Shown: piece by piece, positions 49,932 to 59,714 of the stretch
Layout of the letters: each line of letters begins with the position of its first letter
Position numbering within the stretch: the stretch's first letter is position 1
Assembly: GCF_004295795.1 (NCBI RefSeq)
Contig: NZ_SEBR01000010.1
Span: 90,720-154,719, forward strand
DNA: 64,000 nucleotides
From: Flavobacterium sp.
GTDB taxonomy: Bacteria > Bacteroidota > Bacteroidia > Flavobacteriales > Flavobacteriaceae
Direction of reading: 5' to 3'
Notes under the pieces: model-generated
Told to the model about the DNA's origin: nothing
The model's input: the letters and a program-made list of their open reading frames with translations, nothing else
Databases searched by the model: none
Translations under genes and position numbers: made by a program

Positions 49932-50447
49932 TTATCTGAGATATTCGACTTGTTGTTTGAGCGACTGCATGGCCTGATGGATGCGTTTTTCGACGGCTTT
50001 GACCGATATTCCAAGGCGCTCGGCAATTTCGGCATACTTGAGTTTGTCGATCCGATGCATCAAAAACGCGACCCTTTGGGTTTCGTTCAGATTTTCTATC
50101 GCCGACAATAATTTCGTTTTGAATTGGTCTTCTTCCATAAGGAATTCCGGATTTTCGTTCGTTCCGATGGGAATCACTTTCGACTTTGCGTATCTCAAAA
50201 CCACTTTTTCGTGCGCGATTGCCTTGAGCGACTTCTTGAAAGCGACCGTGTACAAATACGATTTGGCTTTCTCGAATGGGATTTTCTCGCAGTTCTGCCA
50301 CAATTTTATGAAGGCTTCCTGTGCGACGTCGTTGGCTTGTTCCTCGCTTCCGAATTTGTAGTACAAAAAATTCCGAAGGTGTTTTTCCTGGCTTTTAAAG
50401 AATCGTGCGAACACATTTGGCTCGCATGTCTCGCATGTTTCGGACAT
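49932..50447 (-). CDS. ECF RNA polymerase sigma factor (FecI-like)
   Basis: Sigma-70 r2/r4: NDVAQEAFIKLWQN; LKYAEIAERLGISVKAVEKRIHQA. Confidence 0.9.
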   Translation of the reverse strand: MSETCETCEPNVFARFFKSQEKHLRNFLYYKFGSEEQANDVAQEAFIKLWQNCEKIPFEKAKSYLYTVAFKKSLKAIAHEKVVLRYAKSKVIPIGTNENPEFLMEEDQFKTKLLSAIENLNETQRVAFLMHRIDKLKYAEIAERLGISVKAVEKRIHQAMQSLKQQVEYLR

Positions 50448-50644
50448 ATTTTTTCGTTTGTTCTTAGCTAACCCCGACAGTCGGGAAAACCCTACCGAGA
50501 AAAAAAATAAAAATTCTTGGTAGGGTTTTTCTTTTCGTCGGGATTCTATTGTCGGAATCCAAAAATACGGCTTATGCCCAAAACGGAAGGTCTGCAGCTT
50601 TCCGGAAATTCAAACTAAAATCGTAAAACCTAAATTTTGACACC

Positions 50645-51100
50645 ATGAAAAAGTTCCTTTTACCAGCCTTGTTCGCAACACTTTCGCTATTCACCGTTTC
50701 TTGCAGCAGCGACGACGACGGACCGCGCCCAAATCAAGATCCGACGCCCGCAGTCACGGTCGTAACACAAGGAAATTGGTCGATCACTAATTTCGTCGAC
50801 AACGGCGTCGACAAAACCGCCGATTTTACAGGCTACACATTTACGTTCAACAACGACAATGTGATTGCCGTGAACGGGAACGGGGAAACGATTTCCGGAA
50901 CGTGGTCAATTGTTTCAGATGACGATTTCGACACGCCCGAAGATTCGAACCTCGACTTCAATATTTTCTTCCAAACCCCGACGGCTTTCCGCGTGCTGAA
51001 CGAAGATTGGGACATCGCAACTTACACAGCTACGCGCATCGAGCTTCAGGATCTTGACGACGACGGCCCATCCGATTATTTGGTTTTCGAAAGAAACTAA
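50645..51100 (+). CDS. Hypothetical lipoprotein
   Basis: Lipobox LFTVSCSSDDDG; WSITNFVDNGVDKTADF. Confidence 0.7.
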   Translation: MKKFLLPALFATLSLFTVSCSSDDDGPRPNQDPTPAVTVVTQGNWSITNFVDNGVDKTADFTGYTFTFNNDNVIAVNGNGETISGTWSIVSDDDFDTPEDSNLDFNIFFQTPTAFRVLNEDWDIATYTATRIELQDLDDDGPSDYLVFERN

Positions 51101-51120
51101 GTTCGAAACACTCCAAAAAA

Positions 51121-51152
51121 AAATCCCTCAGCGTTTGTTGAGGGATTTTTTT
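51121..51152. terminator. Bidirectional terminator
   Basis: AAATCCCTCA-gcgtttgt-TGAGGGATTTTTTT between convergent genes. Confidence 0.85.
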
Positions 51153-51154
51153 AT

Positions 51155-51814
51155 TTAGGCCAAAAGTTGTTTGAGATCGCTTATCGTTTGCGTAGGATTT
51201 TCGGCCCGGAAGACAAAATTTCCGGCTACCAGAACATCGGCTCCGGCTTCCACGAGCGACATGGCGTTTTTGTCGTTCACGCCTCCGTCGATTTCAATCA
51301 GCGTCGACGCGCCGGCTTCTGTAATCATTTGTTTGAGCTGACGGATTTTGGCGTAAGTGTGGCCGATAAACGATTGTCCGCCAAATCCGGGATTCACGCT
51401 CATCATGCAAACCAGATCGACGTCCTGTATCACATCTTCCAAAACCCGAACCGAAGTCGCCGGATTCAACGCGACTCCAGCCTTCATTCCCTCGGCCTTT
51501 ATCGCCTGAAGCGTGCGGTGCAAATGCGTGCAGGCTTCGTAGTGAACAGTCAGGTTATTTGCGCCCAAATCGGCGAAAGTATTGATATAACGATCCGGAT
51601 CGACAATCATCAAATGCACGTCAAGCGGTTTTTTGGTGTGTTTTGCGATGGCTTCCAAAACCGGCATTCCAAACGAAATATTCGGCACGAAAACGCCGTC
51701 CATGATGTCGATATGGAACCAATCCGCTTGGGATGCGTTGATCATTTCGATTTCTTTTTGCAGGTTGGCGAAGTCAGCGGCTAGCACTGATGGTGCTATT
51801 ATTGTGTTTTTCAT
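51155..51814 (-). CDS. rpe: Ribulose-phosphate 3-epimerase
   Basis: APSVLAADFANLQ, HIDIMDGVFVPN, MSVNPGFGGQSF. Confidence 0.95.
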   Translation of the reverse strand: MKNTIIAPSVLAADFANLQKEIEMINASQADWFHIDIMDGVFVPNISFGMPVLEAIAKHTKKPLDVHLMIVDPDRYINTFADLGANNLTVHYEACTHLHRTLQAIKAEGMKAGVALNPATSVRVLEDVIQDVDLVCMMSVNPGFGGQSFIGHTYAKIRQLKQMITEAGASTLIEIDGGVNDKNAMSLVEAGADVLVAGNFVFRAENPTQTISDLKQLLA

Positions 51815-52084
51815 TTTGTTTTAGTGGTTGTTTTTGTAAAGGTACGGGGATTTTTTTGAAGCTGGTTCCGGCTTCCTGGCACTAGCTTTCTTTAAAAAAC
51901 CAGTTTTTCTAAAGGCTGCAACGAGCTTCCTTCGGTCGCTGTCGCAACCTAAGAAAAATTTGGTTTTTTCTGCAAAAGGCTAGTTTGCCCGCATCCGGGC
52001 TATGGATTGTCGTAAGACGATCCTTTTTTCTTTTAAGAAATTCTTTTTTTTCGGAAACTTCTTTTTCCTCTCGAGACGTGATAA

Positions 52085-52440
52085 AAATAAGCTTCGCTTA
52101 TTTTAGGTTTTTCGGCAGCTGCGCTGCCGCAGGCTTCGATTTTCTTTCGTCGCCTGTCCGGCGGGGAGTTCTTTTGTCTGGCAACAAAAGAACCAAAAAT
52201 GCCCAGCGGCAGACCGTTTGTGGCGACCTGACAGCCTTGAAAATTCGGAAATAAAAAAAACTCGCGGAGAATGCTTTTTAACCGGAAACTCTTATTGGCT
52301 CAGACAGTTTTTCATTTCACGAATTTTCAAGACGTCAGGTGCCCGCCAAAACGCTAATGCCGCAACTAATCGGAAAGTGTCTATTGACATTTTTCCTCCG
52401 CTGCCGCTTTGGAAAAATGTGTCTCCGAAACACCTTTTTT
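52085..52440 (+). repeat. Dispersed hairpin repeat, copy 1
   Basis: GGCAGCTGCGCTGCC, TCGTCGCCTGTCCGGCGGGG, arms ACCTGACAGCCTTGAAAATTCGGAAAT (52226-52252) / ATTTCACGAATTTTCAAGACGTCAGGT (52314-52340), then GCCCGCCAAAACG. Confidence 0.85.
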
Positions 52441-52557
52441 CCAATCACCAATATCATTTCCATAACGTCGTCGTCGGAAACTTCTGGCTTCGAAAACCCG
52501 CGTTCCAGAACGTCAGAAAACCTTTCGAAAGTCCGTTGGAAGCCACATTTTCCTAGG

Positions 52558-52586
52558 ACCTAACAAATCTTGGAGATTTGTTAGGT
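52558..52586. repeat. Perfect 13-bp palindrome
   Basis: ACCTAACAAATCT-tgg-AGATTTGTTAGGT. Confidence 0.9.
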
Positions 52587-52789
52587 CTGGCCGAAGTTCG
52601 GGGAAAAAACCGAGAGTTGGTTACAGATTTTCTGTAGAAAATGTTAAATGTATTCAGGCCGAATAGTTGTTTTGTGCTGAAGTAAAATCCAAGATTCCCA
52701 ATCAAAGCCAACCGATTGTTCCGTCAAAGACACACCCGTTTTTCGCTACGGAGACAAACGAGAGGTTCTCGAAACCGAAACTTTCCTGC

Positions 52790-53125
52790 AGAGACAATTT
52801 TTAGCGCAGCGAAGCAAGCTAAAAAGCAAATAAACGCTTCCGATTAGTCCGCGGCCTAAGCACAAAACGCGGGCACCTGACGTCCCAAAAATTCGCTGAA
52901 ATGGAAACTGTTTGAGCGACCCAAAAAGTAAGTCGTTTCGGCAAAGCTTTCCCGCGAGTTTTTTCATTTCCGAATTTTTGGGGCTGTCAGGTCGCGTTTT
53001 TGGTTCAGCCGCAAGGCCTTTTTGCTACTTTTGCGGCCAGGCAAAAGTAGTCCCGCGGAAAGCGACGAACAACAACATCCGGCAGCGCAGCTGCCGCAAA
53101 CACAAAAAAAGCGCAGCTTTTTTTA
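52790..53125 (-). repeat. Dispersed hairpin repeat, copy 2 (inverted relative to copy 1)
   Basis: Arms at 52875-52902 and 52966-52992; GGCAGCGCAGCTGCC at the far end. Confidence 0.85.
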
Positions 53126-53430
53126 TCGAGGTTTCGAGAGTGAGCAATTGGTCGGCGAAAAAGAGAAACTTAATTATGGAATTTTTAATTTCAGGTACCG
53201 CCTGAAAATAAAAAACTCCGGTAATCAGCCGGAGTTTCAATCATCAATCAAAAAACGAACAGTTAATCAGACTGTTGTTGCTATAGCGATTTCCGCAAGG
53301 GAAAATGGCATCATTGTTTCAATTCCAAACATACGGATAATTTTGGAAATGCAAGTTTCAAGATTAAATTTAACTTTTTCAGGATTAACATCACTACGCG
53401 TTGTTTTATTCAACAAACGCATGGATTCGA

Positions 53431-54294
53431 TTATCCCAAATATGTTTTTAGAATCTTGCTTCTTGAGGTGTGTTTCAGGCGACGGATCGCTTTTTCCTTG
53501 ATCTGACGTACGCGTTCACGTGTCAAATCAAAAGTCTCGCCAATTTCTTCGAGAGTCATCGGATGTTGGTCGCCCAATCCGAAGTACAAACGAACTACGT
53601 CGGCTTCACGTGGCGTCAAAGTTTCCAAAGAACGCTCGATTTCGGTGCGCAAAGATTCGTGGATCAATTCGCGGTCCGGGTTTGGAGACTCGCCCGAACG
53701 CAAAACGTCGTAAAGGTTTGAATCTTCACCTTCTACCAAAGGCGCGTCCATCGAAAGGTGACGTCCGGAGTTTTTCATCGACTCTTTTACGTCATTGACC
53801 GTCATGTCAAGTTCTTTCGCGATTTCCTCGGCACTTGGCGGACGCTCGTTCGATTGCTCCAACAAAGCATACATCTTGTTGATCTTGTTGATCGATCCGA
53901 TCTTGTTCAATGGCAAACGCACAATACGCGATTGTTCGGCCAAAGCCTGAAGAATCGACTGACGAATCCACCAAACGGCGTAAGAAATGAATTTGAAACC
54001 ACGAGTTTCATCGAAACGCTGCGCGGCTTTGATAAGGCCAAGGTTTCCTTCGTTGATCAAATCGGGAAGTGTCAAACCTTGGTTCTGGTATTGTTTTGCT
54101 ACCGAAACCACAAAACGCAAATTGGCTTTCGTCAACTTTTCAAGTGCTCTTTGGTCTCCGGCTTTAATCTTTTGTGCTAGTTCCACCTCTTCGTCGGCGG
54201 TAATGAGGTCGACTTTCCCAATTTCCTGAAGGTACTTGTCCAATGAAGCTGTTTCCCGGTTGGTAACCTGCTTCGTAATTTTAAGTTGTCTCAT
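53431..54294 (-). CDS. rpoD: Primary/group 2 RNA polymerase sigma-70 factor RpoD
   Basis: [66 protein letters not shown]. Confidence 0.95.
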   Translation of the reverse strand: MRQLKITKQVTNRETASLDKYLQEIGKVDLITADEEVELAQKIKAGDQRALEKLTKANLRFVVSVAKQYQNQGLTLPDLINEGNLGLIKAAQRFDETRGFKFISYAVWWIRQSILQALAEQSRIVRLPLNKIGSINKINKMYALLEQSNERPPSAEEIAKELDMTVNDVKESMKNSGRHLSMDAPLVEGEDSNLYDVLRSGESPNPDRELIHESLRTEIERSLETLTPREADVVRLYFGLGDQHPMTLEEIGETFDLTRERVRQIKEKAIRRLKHTSRSKILKTYLG

Positions 54295-54427
54295 GTAATG
54301 ATTCCCTTTTTTTTAAGAAGATACAGTTGTTATACGGTTGGTTGGCGCAAAAAGTTACAAAATCGAAAAAAAAGTTTGTTAAGTTTTTTCGGCGATCGAT
54401 TTTACTATATTTCGCGAAAATTCCACA

Positions 54428-56341
54428 ATGAAAAATCTTATCAATTTTTTGTTAATGTTTTGTGTCGTCTCGGTGTTTGCCCAAAAGGGAATCGATCCGA
54501 CGGATGAAGATGTGTCGCTTGCCAAAAAATTGCGCGAACAATACGCCAAACATGACGTCGCGATCCTTGAAAGTTCGGATATCGTCAGTTTCGGGCTCAA
54601 TAAATCGGCGGGAAAAGTCACGGTCCAAAACAAGATCCGCGAAAAGCTGATGAACATCAACCATCGCGCCGACATTTACAAGTACGAATTTTACGACAGC
54701 GAATCGAAGATCGACAACTTCAACCTAAAATTCCGAAACGAGAAAAACGCAAAATTTGCCGTAAAGGACGAATTCTACAAAGACCGCGATCTTTTCTACA
54801 ACGACGCGCGCGTGAAGCACATGGAAGTCGATTTTCCGGTGCAAGGTTATATGTACAATTATGAAATGGACAAGACGTACAACGACGTCAAGTACTTCAC
54901 GTCGCTTTATTTCAACGACGAATTCCCGGTCGTGACCAAGAAAATCGAGATCACGGTCCCGAAATGGCTCAATGTCGAACTTCGCGAATTCAATTTTGCC
55001 GGAAACGACATCAAGAAAAATCAAACCGCGAACAAAGACGGGGAAACGGTTTTCTCTTACGAAATGAAGAACGTGTCGGCGCTCTACAAGGAAGACAATG
55101 CGCCGGGGCGAACCTATATTTATCCGCACATTCTCGTTTTGGCCAAATCCTATAATAAGGACGGAAAGGAGACGCGTTTGTTTTCCTCGTCGGAAGATCT
55201 TTATAAATGGTACAAGTCCTTGGTCGATATGATGAAGGATGACGCGTCGGTATTGAAGCCGAAAGTGGACGAACTTACAGCGAGGGCAAAGTCTGACGAA
55301 GACAAGATCAAGGCCATTTATTATTGGGTTCAGGACAACATCCGATACATCGCATTCGAAGATGGCATCGCAGGTTTCAAACCGGATGAATCCCAAAACG
55401 TGTTCACAAAACGCTATGGCGACTGTAAAGGAATGGCGAACCTGATCAAACAAATGCTCAAAGTTGCGGGCTATGACGCGCGTTTGACGTGGATCGGAAC
55501 CAAACATATCTCCTACGATTATTCGGTGCCGTCGCTTGCCGTCGACAATCACATGATCTGTACTTTGCTGTTCAAAGGCAAGAAATATTTCCTTGACGGA
55601 ACAGAGAAATACGGCGCTTTTGGTGTGAATGCCGAGAGAATCCAGGGCAAAGAAGTCATGATCGAAGACGGCGAAAAATTCATTCTGGACAAAATTCCGG
55701 CGGCGAACACGCAGTCGAACAAAGAATCCTACGCGATCAATCTTGCCATCGAGAACGAGACTTTGAAAGGCAAATGTTCCAAGACGTTTTTGGGCGAAAG
55801 CTGTTCGGAATTCCTTTACGGATACAACCGCTTCGGACTCGAACGCAAGCAAGATGCGCTGGAACGCTACCTGTCTTTTCGCGACAAGAATATCCAGGTT
55901 TCGAACGTCGTCACGACCGATCTTCTGAACCGCGAGCAACAACTTAAACTCGATTACGACGTTTTGGTCGCCAATAAAGTCTCAAGCTTTGACGGGGAAA
56001 TTTACGTCGACCTCGATTTCGTGCGGGAATACGGCGGATTCGACTTCAAGGAGCGCAAAACCGACTACGAATTCGACTATAAGAACCAATACGATTCGTC
56101 GATTACGGTCGCGATTCCGTCGGGTTACAAAGTTTCGAAATTGCCCGAGAATCTCACGGTCAGCTCCAAGGATTACGATATTTCTGTCACGTTTACCCAG
56201 ACTCCGAAGGAAATCATCTGCAAAAAGAATTTCGTGTTCAGGAATGGCGTGATCCGCTCGAGCGATTTCGTAACCTGGAACGACACCCAAAAGAAACTCA
56301 ACGACATTTACAAACAGCAAATCGTGCTGAACAAGATCTAA
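54428..56341 (+). CDS. DUF3857/transglutaminase-like protein, apparent catalytic Cys-His-Asp
   Basis: Signal peptide; RYGDCKGMANL, VDNHMIC, FLDGTEKYGAFG. Confidence 0.83.
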   Translation: MKNLINFLLMFCVVSVFAQKGIDPTDEDVSLAKKLREQYAKHDVAILESSDIVSFGLNKSAGKVTVQNKIREKLMNINHRADIYKYEFYDSESKIDNFNLKFRNEKNAKFAVKDEFYKDRDLFYNDARVKHMEVDFPVQGYMYNYEMDKTYNDVKYFTSLYFNDEFPVVTKKIEITVPKWLNVELREFNFAGNDIKKNQTANKDGETVFSYEMKNVSALYKEDNAPGRTYIYPHILVLAKSYNKDGKETRLFSSSEDLYKWYKSLVDMMKDDASVLKPKVDELTARAKSDEDKIKAIYYWVQDNIRYIAFEDGIAGFKPDESQNVFTKRYGDCKGMANLIKQMLKVAGYDARLTWIGTKHISYDYSVPSLAVDNHMICTLLFKGKKYFLDGTEKYGAFGVNAERIQGKEVMIEDGEKFILDKIPAANTQSNKESYAINLAIENETLKGKCSKTFLGESCSEFLYGYNRFGLERKQDALERYLSFRDKNIQVSNVVTTDLLNREQQLKLDYDVLVANKVSSFDGEIYVDLDFVREYGGFDFKERKTDYEFDYKNQYDSSITVAIPSGYKVSKLPENLTVSSKDYDISVTFTQTPKEIICKKNFVFRNGVIRSSDFVTWNDTQKKLNDIYKQQIVLNKI

Positions 56342-56353
56342 CCAAACATCAAA

Positions 56354-58507
56354 ATGAGGACTATTTACATTGCGTTATTTACGCTGTTTTCGTTCGTGGC
56401 TTCGGCTCAGGACAAAGAGGAAGTGCGGGAATTTTTTTGGGGAAAAGACGATCCGGCCAAGTCGGCCAAAGACGTTCCCGAAAAATGGAACAACGAATCG
56501 GCGGTCATTTTGTACAAATACCAGTTTTACGATTACCACAAATTCGGCAAACGCGTCAAATATGTGAGCGCGGCCAGAAAGCGAATCAAACTTCAGGATG
56601 CGGCGGCCGTGAAGGAATTTTCTGAATTTTCGTTCGAGGAAAGATTCGTAACCGACAAAGGTTTCAAGTACAAAAAAGGCACGAATACCGTCGGGATCAA
56701 AATCGTGAAACCCGATGGAAAAGAAGTGATCGTCGACGTGGAAAAAGAGTCCAAAAAAGTCGATAAGGAAAACAAGATCGCCATCGGAAACCTTGAAGTG
56801 GGCGACATCATCGACTTTTATTCGTACAGATTCGAGCCGTTCGAGTCGATGTATGCGTTTGGGTTCGATCCGGTGGAAACGACTTTGGGAGACGAATATC
56901 CGATAAAAGATTTCAAACTCGCCTTCAACACTGAAAACGACTTTTTCGTCAACTTCAACACGTTTAACGGAGCGCCCGAACTCAAGCAGATCGAAACCGG
57001 GAAAAGCAACGACAGACGCTACGAACTGGTCGCCTCCGAAATTCCCAAAAACGACTTTCCGCGCTGGTTTTATCCGCTAGTGGAATTGCCTTGCTACAAG
57101 TTCCAGGTGTATTTTGCGCGCTCGGGCAAGTTCGAGAAAATGGCGATGGCGTTCCTTCCGGAAAGCGAAAAAATCATCAAGAAAGACGTGACCAAGGAAG
57201 ACATCATGACTTTCTACAACAAGAAATATTATCCGTTCGGCGATTTGGGCCAGGTGGAAAAATTCCTCAAGGACAAAAAGTTCGAAAGCGACGAGGAAAA
57301 GTTGCGCGAGGTGTACTATTTCACGCGTCACATGTATTACACGCGCTATCTCGAGGCGATCGTGGCCGAACAGTCGAAGATTTTCCCGGCTTTCCAGCTT
57401 TACGGAATGGTGCCGCAATTTCTGGGCGACGAAGAAGCGTTCATCAAGTATTTCATGGCGTTCATGAAGGACAACAAGATCGATTACGACATCATTTTGT
57501 GCATGCCGAGATACGATGGCCCGATCTCGGGTTTGCTGATCGAGAAAGACATCAAGGTCATCATTCGCGCGAACACGGCAAAACCGATGTATCTGCAACA
57601 TTTTTCGGCGTTCACGAGTCCGGATCAGTTCGAGGAAAACCTCGAGAATACCGAGGCTTTCGTGTTGAATCTGGCAAGGCACAAAAAAGTTACCGATGTC
57701 ACGAAAGTCACGCTTCCGGGCACGACGAAAGAGGAAAACGCATCCATCGGAATACTGAAAGTCAAGACCGATGCAGATATGAAAGGACTTTCGATCGACA
57801 GAAAACTCAAGTTCCTAGGACATTTGAAGGAAGACGAGCAGGAAAGACGTTTGTATTTCTTCGATTATGTGGATGCGGACTACGAGAAATATCAGACGAA
57901 AAAGCTCGAAGATTTGATCCGTTCGGACAAAAAACAGGAAAAATTCCAAAAAGAATACGCGGCAATCGTAAACAAATCGCGCGACAACCAAAAAGAAGCG
58001 CTCGAAAAAATGGTCGAGGATGAATTCGACATCAAACCGACAGATTACAAATTTTCGGTACTGAACAGCGGCCGTTACGGAAAAGGTTCGGCCATGGAAG
58101 TCGAGGAAAAATTCGAACTCAAAGACGCGTTCATGAAGAAAGCGGGAGAGAATTACGTACTGGAAGTGGGTAAAATCATCGGCGGACAAGTGGCGCTTGA
58201 TGCCAAGGACAAGAAGCGTACGAACAACGTTTATATGTCGTTTCCTCGCAGTTTCGCCAATGAGATCGAGTTTGAGATTCCGTCAGGTTACACCGTTACC
58301 GGAATTGACAAACTCAACAAGAATGTCGTGAATTCTGCTGGTGGGTTTGTTAGTTCGGCTAAAATTGATGGTACTAAACTTGTCGTTAAGACCAATAAAT
58401 ACTATACGAATTATTACGAGCCTAATGCTAATTGGTCTAAGATGGTGGAGTTTTTGGAGGCGGCTTTTCAGTTTACGCAGGAGAAGGTTTTGTTGAAGAA
58501 GGCTTAG
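56354..58507 (+). CDS. DUF3857-like protein lacking an obvious transglutaminase triad
   Basis: Signal peptide; DUF3857-like N-half (GDIIDFYSYRFEP); no GDCK-type motif. Confidence 0.75.
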   Translation: MRTIYIALFTLFSFVASAQDKEEVREFFWGKDDPAKSAKDVPEKWNNESAVILYKYQFYDYHKFGKRVKYVSAARKRIKLQDAAAVKEFSEFSFEERFVTDKGFKYKKGTNTVGIKIVKPDGKEVIVDVEKESKKVDKENKIAIGNLEVGDIIDFYSYRFEPFESMYAFGFDPVETTLGDEYPIKDFKLAFNTENDFFVNFNTFNGAPELKQIETGKSNDRRYELVASEIPKNDFPRWFYPLVELPCYKFQVYFARSGKFEKMAMAFLPESEKIIKKDVTKEDIMTFYNKKYYPFGDLGQVEKFLKDKKFESDEEKLREVYYFTRHMYYTRYLEAIVAEQSKIFPAFQLYGMVPQFLGDEEAFIKYFMAFMKDNKIDYDIILCMPRYDGPISGLLIEKDIKVIIRANTAKPMYLQHFSAFTSPDQFEENLENTEAFVLNLARHKKVTDVTKVTLPGTTKEENASIGILKVKTDADMKGLSIDRKLKFLGHLKEDEQERRLYFFDYVDADYEKYQTKKLEDLIRSDKKQEKFQKEYAAIVNKSRDNQKEALEKMVEDEFDIKPTDYKFSVLNSGRYGKGSAMEVEEKFELKDAFMKKAGENYVLEVGKIIGGQVALDAKDKKRTNNVYMSFPRSFANEIEFEIPSGYTVTGIDKLNKNVVNSAGGFVSSAKIDGTKLVVKTNKYYTNYYEPNANWSKMVEFLEAAFQFTQEKVLLKKA

Positions 58508-58619
58508 GTTTTTAGAGGAATGAGTAGGAGGCAAGAGCTCGTTTTGTGTATGCGATTCGATCTTGTTTCTTGCTTTTTTTTATGTTGAACGGATTAGATT
58601 ATCTATTCCGGGTATTTCA

Positions 58620-59300
58620 CTACAACTTGTCAATCTGGCCGCAAATATGATTTATGTGATCTAAGCCATATAGTAATGCACCTTCGTCGATTCCCATCCA
58701 TTGAAATAATTGTTTTATGAGGCCATACTGTTGTCGAGCGTATGTAGAAGCTTTAATAGAGTTTCCTGCGCTAAAACAGATAGGTTCGTGATGCGCAATT
58801 CTGTTTCGCAGGTTATTGATCTGGATTAACTGATTGAATACAAATGTTTGATTGTATTGGACTGCGGCAGTACTGGTGGGTTTGCCCGGAAAGATTTTCA
58901 GCAAGTTTTTTCCAGCCGCAGAATATTGATTGGGAGCGAACATAAATCTCCAAAATCCAAATCCAAGTTCGGCTACAAGCTTGTCATGGGTGTAGCTATG
59001 CTTTAATTTTGCAACTCCATCGTTAATGTTTTGAGCAGTTAGTCTGCATTTGTTATTGTTGAAGATTCCACCTGGAACGGCAGCGTCGCGTAGCCAATGC
59101 GAGCCAAGATTGGCTGTGTAGTGTAAGTCAATCCTGTTTCTTAATGCAATTTCAAAACAACTGATAATTGTAAAAAGTTCCTGTGATAGGCGGAGATTTA
59201 GACGATATAACGTCATAGCCTTTCTGGTATTTCCACAGGCTGTGTAATATCGGGTCATTCTGGCTGCTGACATTATATTTTCGAAGTCTTGAAATCTCAT
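58620..59300 (-). CDS. Abi_2-family abortive infection-type protein (AbiD/AbiF-like) with HEPN-type motif
   Basis: YRLNLRLSQELFTIISCFEIALRNRIDLHY; VAELGFGFWRFMF; INNLRNRIAHHEPIC (RxxxxH). Confidence 0.83.
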   Translation of the reverse strand: MRFQDFENIMSAARMTRYYTACGNTRKAMTLYRLNLRLSQELFTIISCFEIALRNRIDLHYTANLGSHWLRDAAVPGGIFNNNKCRLTAQNINDGVAKLKHSYTHDKLVAELGFGFWRFMFAPNQYSAAGKNLLKIFPGKPTSTAAVQYNQTFVFNQLIQINNLRNRIAHHEPICFSAGNSIKASTYARQQYGLIKQLFQWMGIDEGALLYGLDHINHICGQIDKL

Positions 59301-59363
59301 GCTGTTAATTTGTTCTTTGACTGTAACTATTTACTTTTCGATTGCTTGTCACGTTTTTATTAC

Positions 59364-59451
59364 TTGTTTGTCACGTTGATAATGTATATCTTTGCCTAAT
59401 CTTATTCCCGTTAGTCCCTGGGCTCGTCCAAACTAACGGGTTTCGTTTTTT
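59364..59451 (+). ncRNA. Candidate short RNA: promoter plus intrinsic terminator, divergent to the Abi gene
   Basis: TTG(59364-59366)-N20-TATCTTTG(59387-59394), then CCCGTTAGT(59407)...ACTAACGGG(59440) + TTTCGTTTTTT. Confidence 0.5.
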
Positions 59452-59510
59452 ATAGGGTTTGCGACTTATCCCTCTTGTTGCGGTCTTTAATCAGTCGGTT
59501 TGCAAAGTGG

Positions 59511-59713
59511 TATCTTTGGACGTAGTCGACCCTTTGCGGAATAGCCTTTTTTCGCGTTAGGTTACATTTGCGGTTTAAGCGATTAGTCTATATTCGGGCT
59601 AACAATAATACTGAAAAGGTTAAGAGATCAATGATTGTGATTCTTATAAGAATCAACATCGTTAAAATTTCTCCCCGATATAGGTTGAGAGCTTACGCTC
59701 TCATCTTTTTTTT
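59511..59713 (+). ncRNA. Candidate ~190-nt non-coding transcript ending in a strong terminator
   Basis: TATCTTTG at 59511-59518; TGATTCTTATAAGAATCA hairpin; TGAGAGC-ttac-GCTCTCA + TCTTTTTTTT at 59686-59713; no convincing ORF. Confidence 0.4.
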
Positions 59714-59714
59714 A

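Noticed and set aside
52218-52967. Small ORFs (e.g. 52218..52556, 52339..52563, 52746..52967) sharing GARQNANAATN/PAKTLMP-type sequence with 62991..63231
   Set aside because: Shared sequence comes from the non-coding hairpin repeat read in several frames and both orientations.
54725-55942. 405-aa minus-strand ORF
   Set aside because: Antisense to the DUF3857/transglutaminase gene; no recognisable domain.
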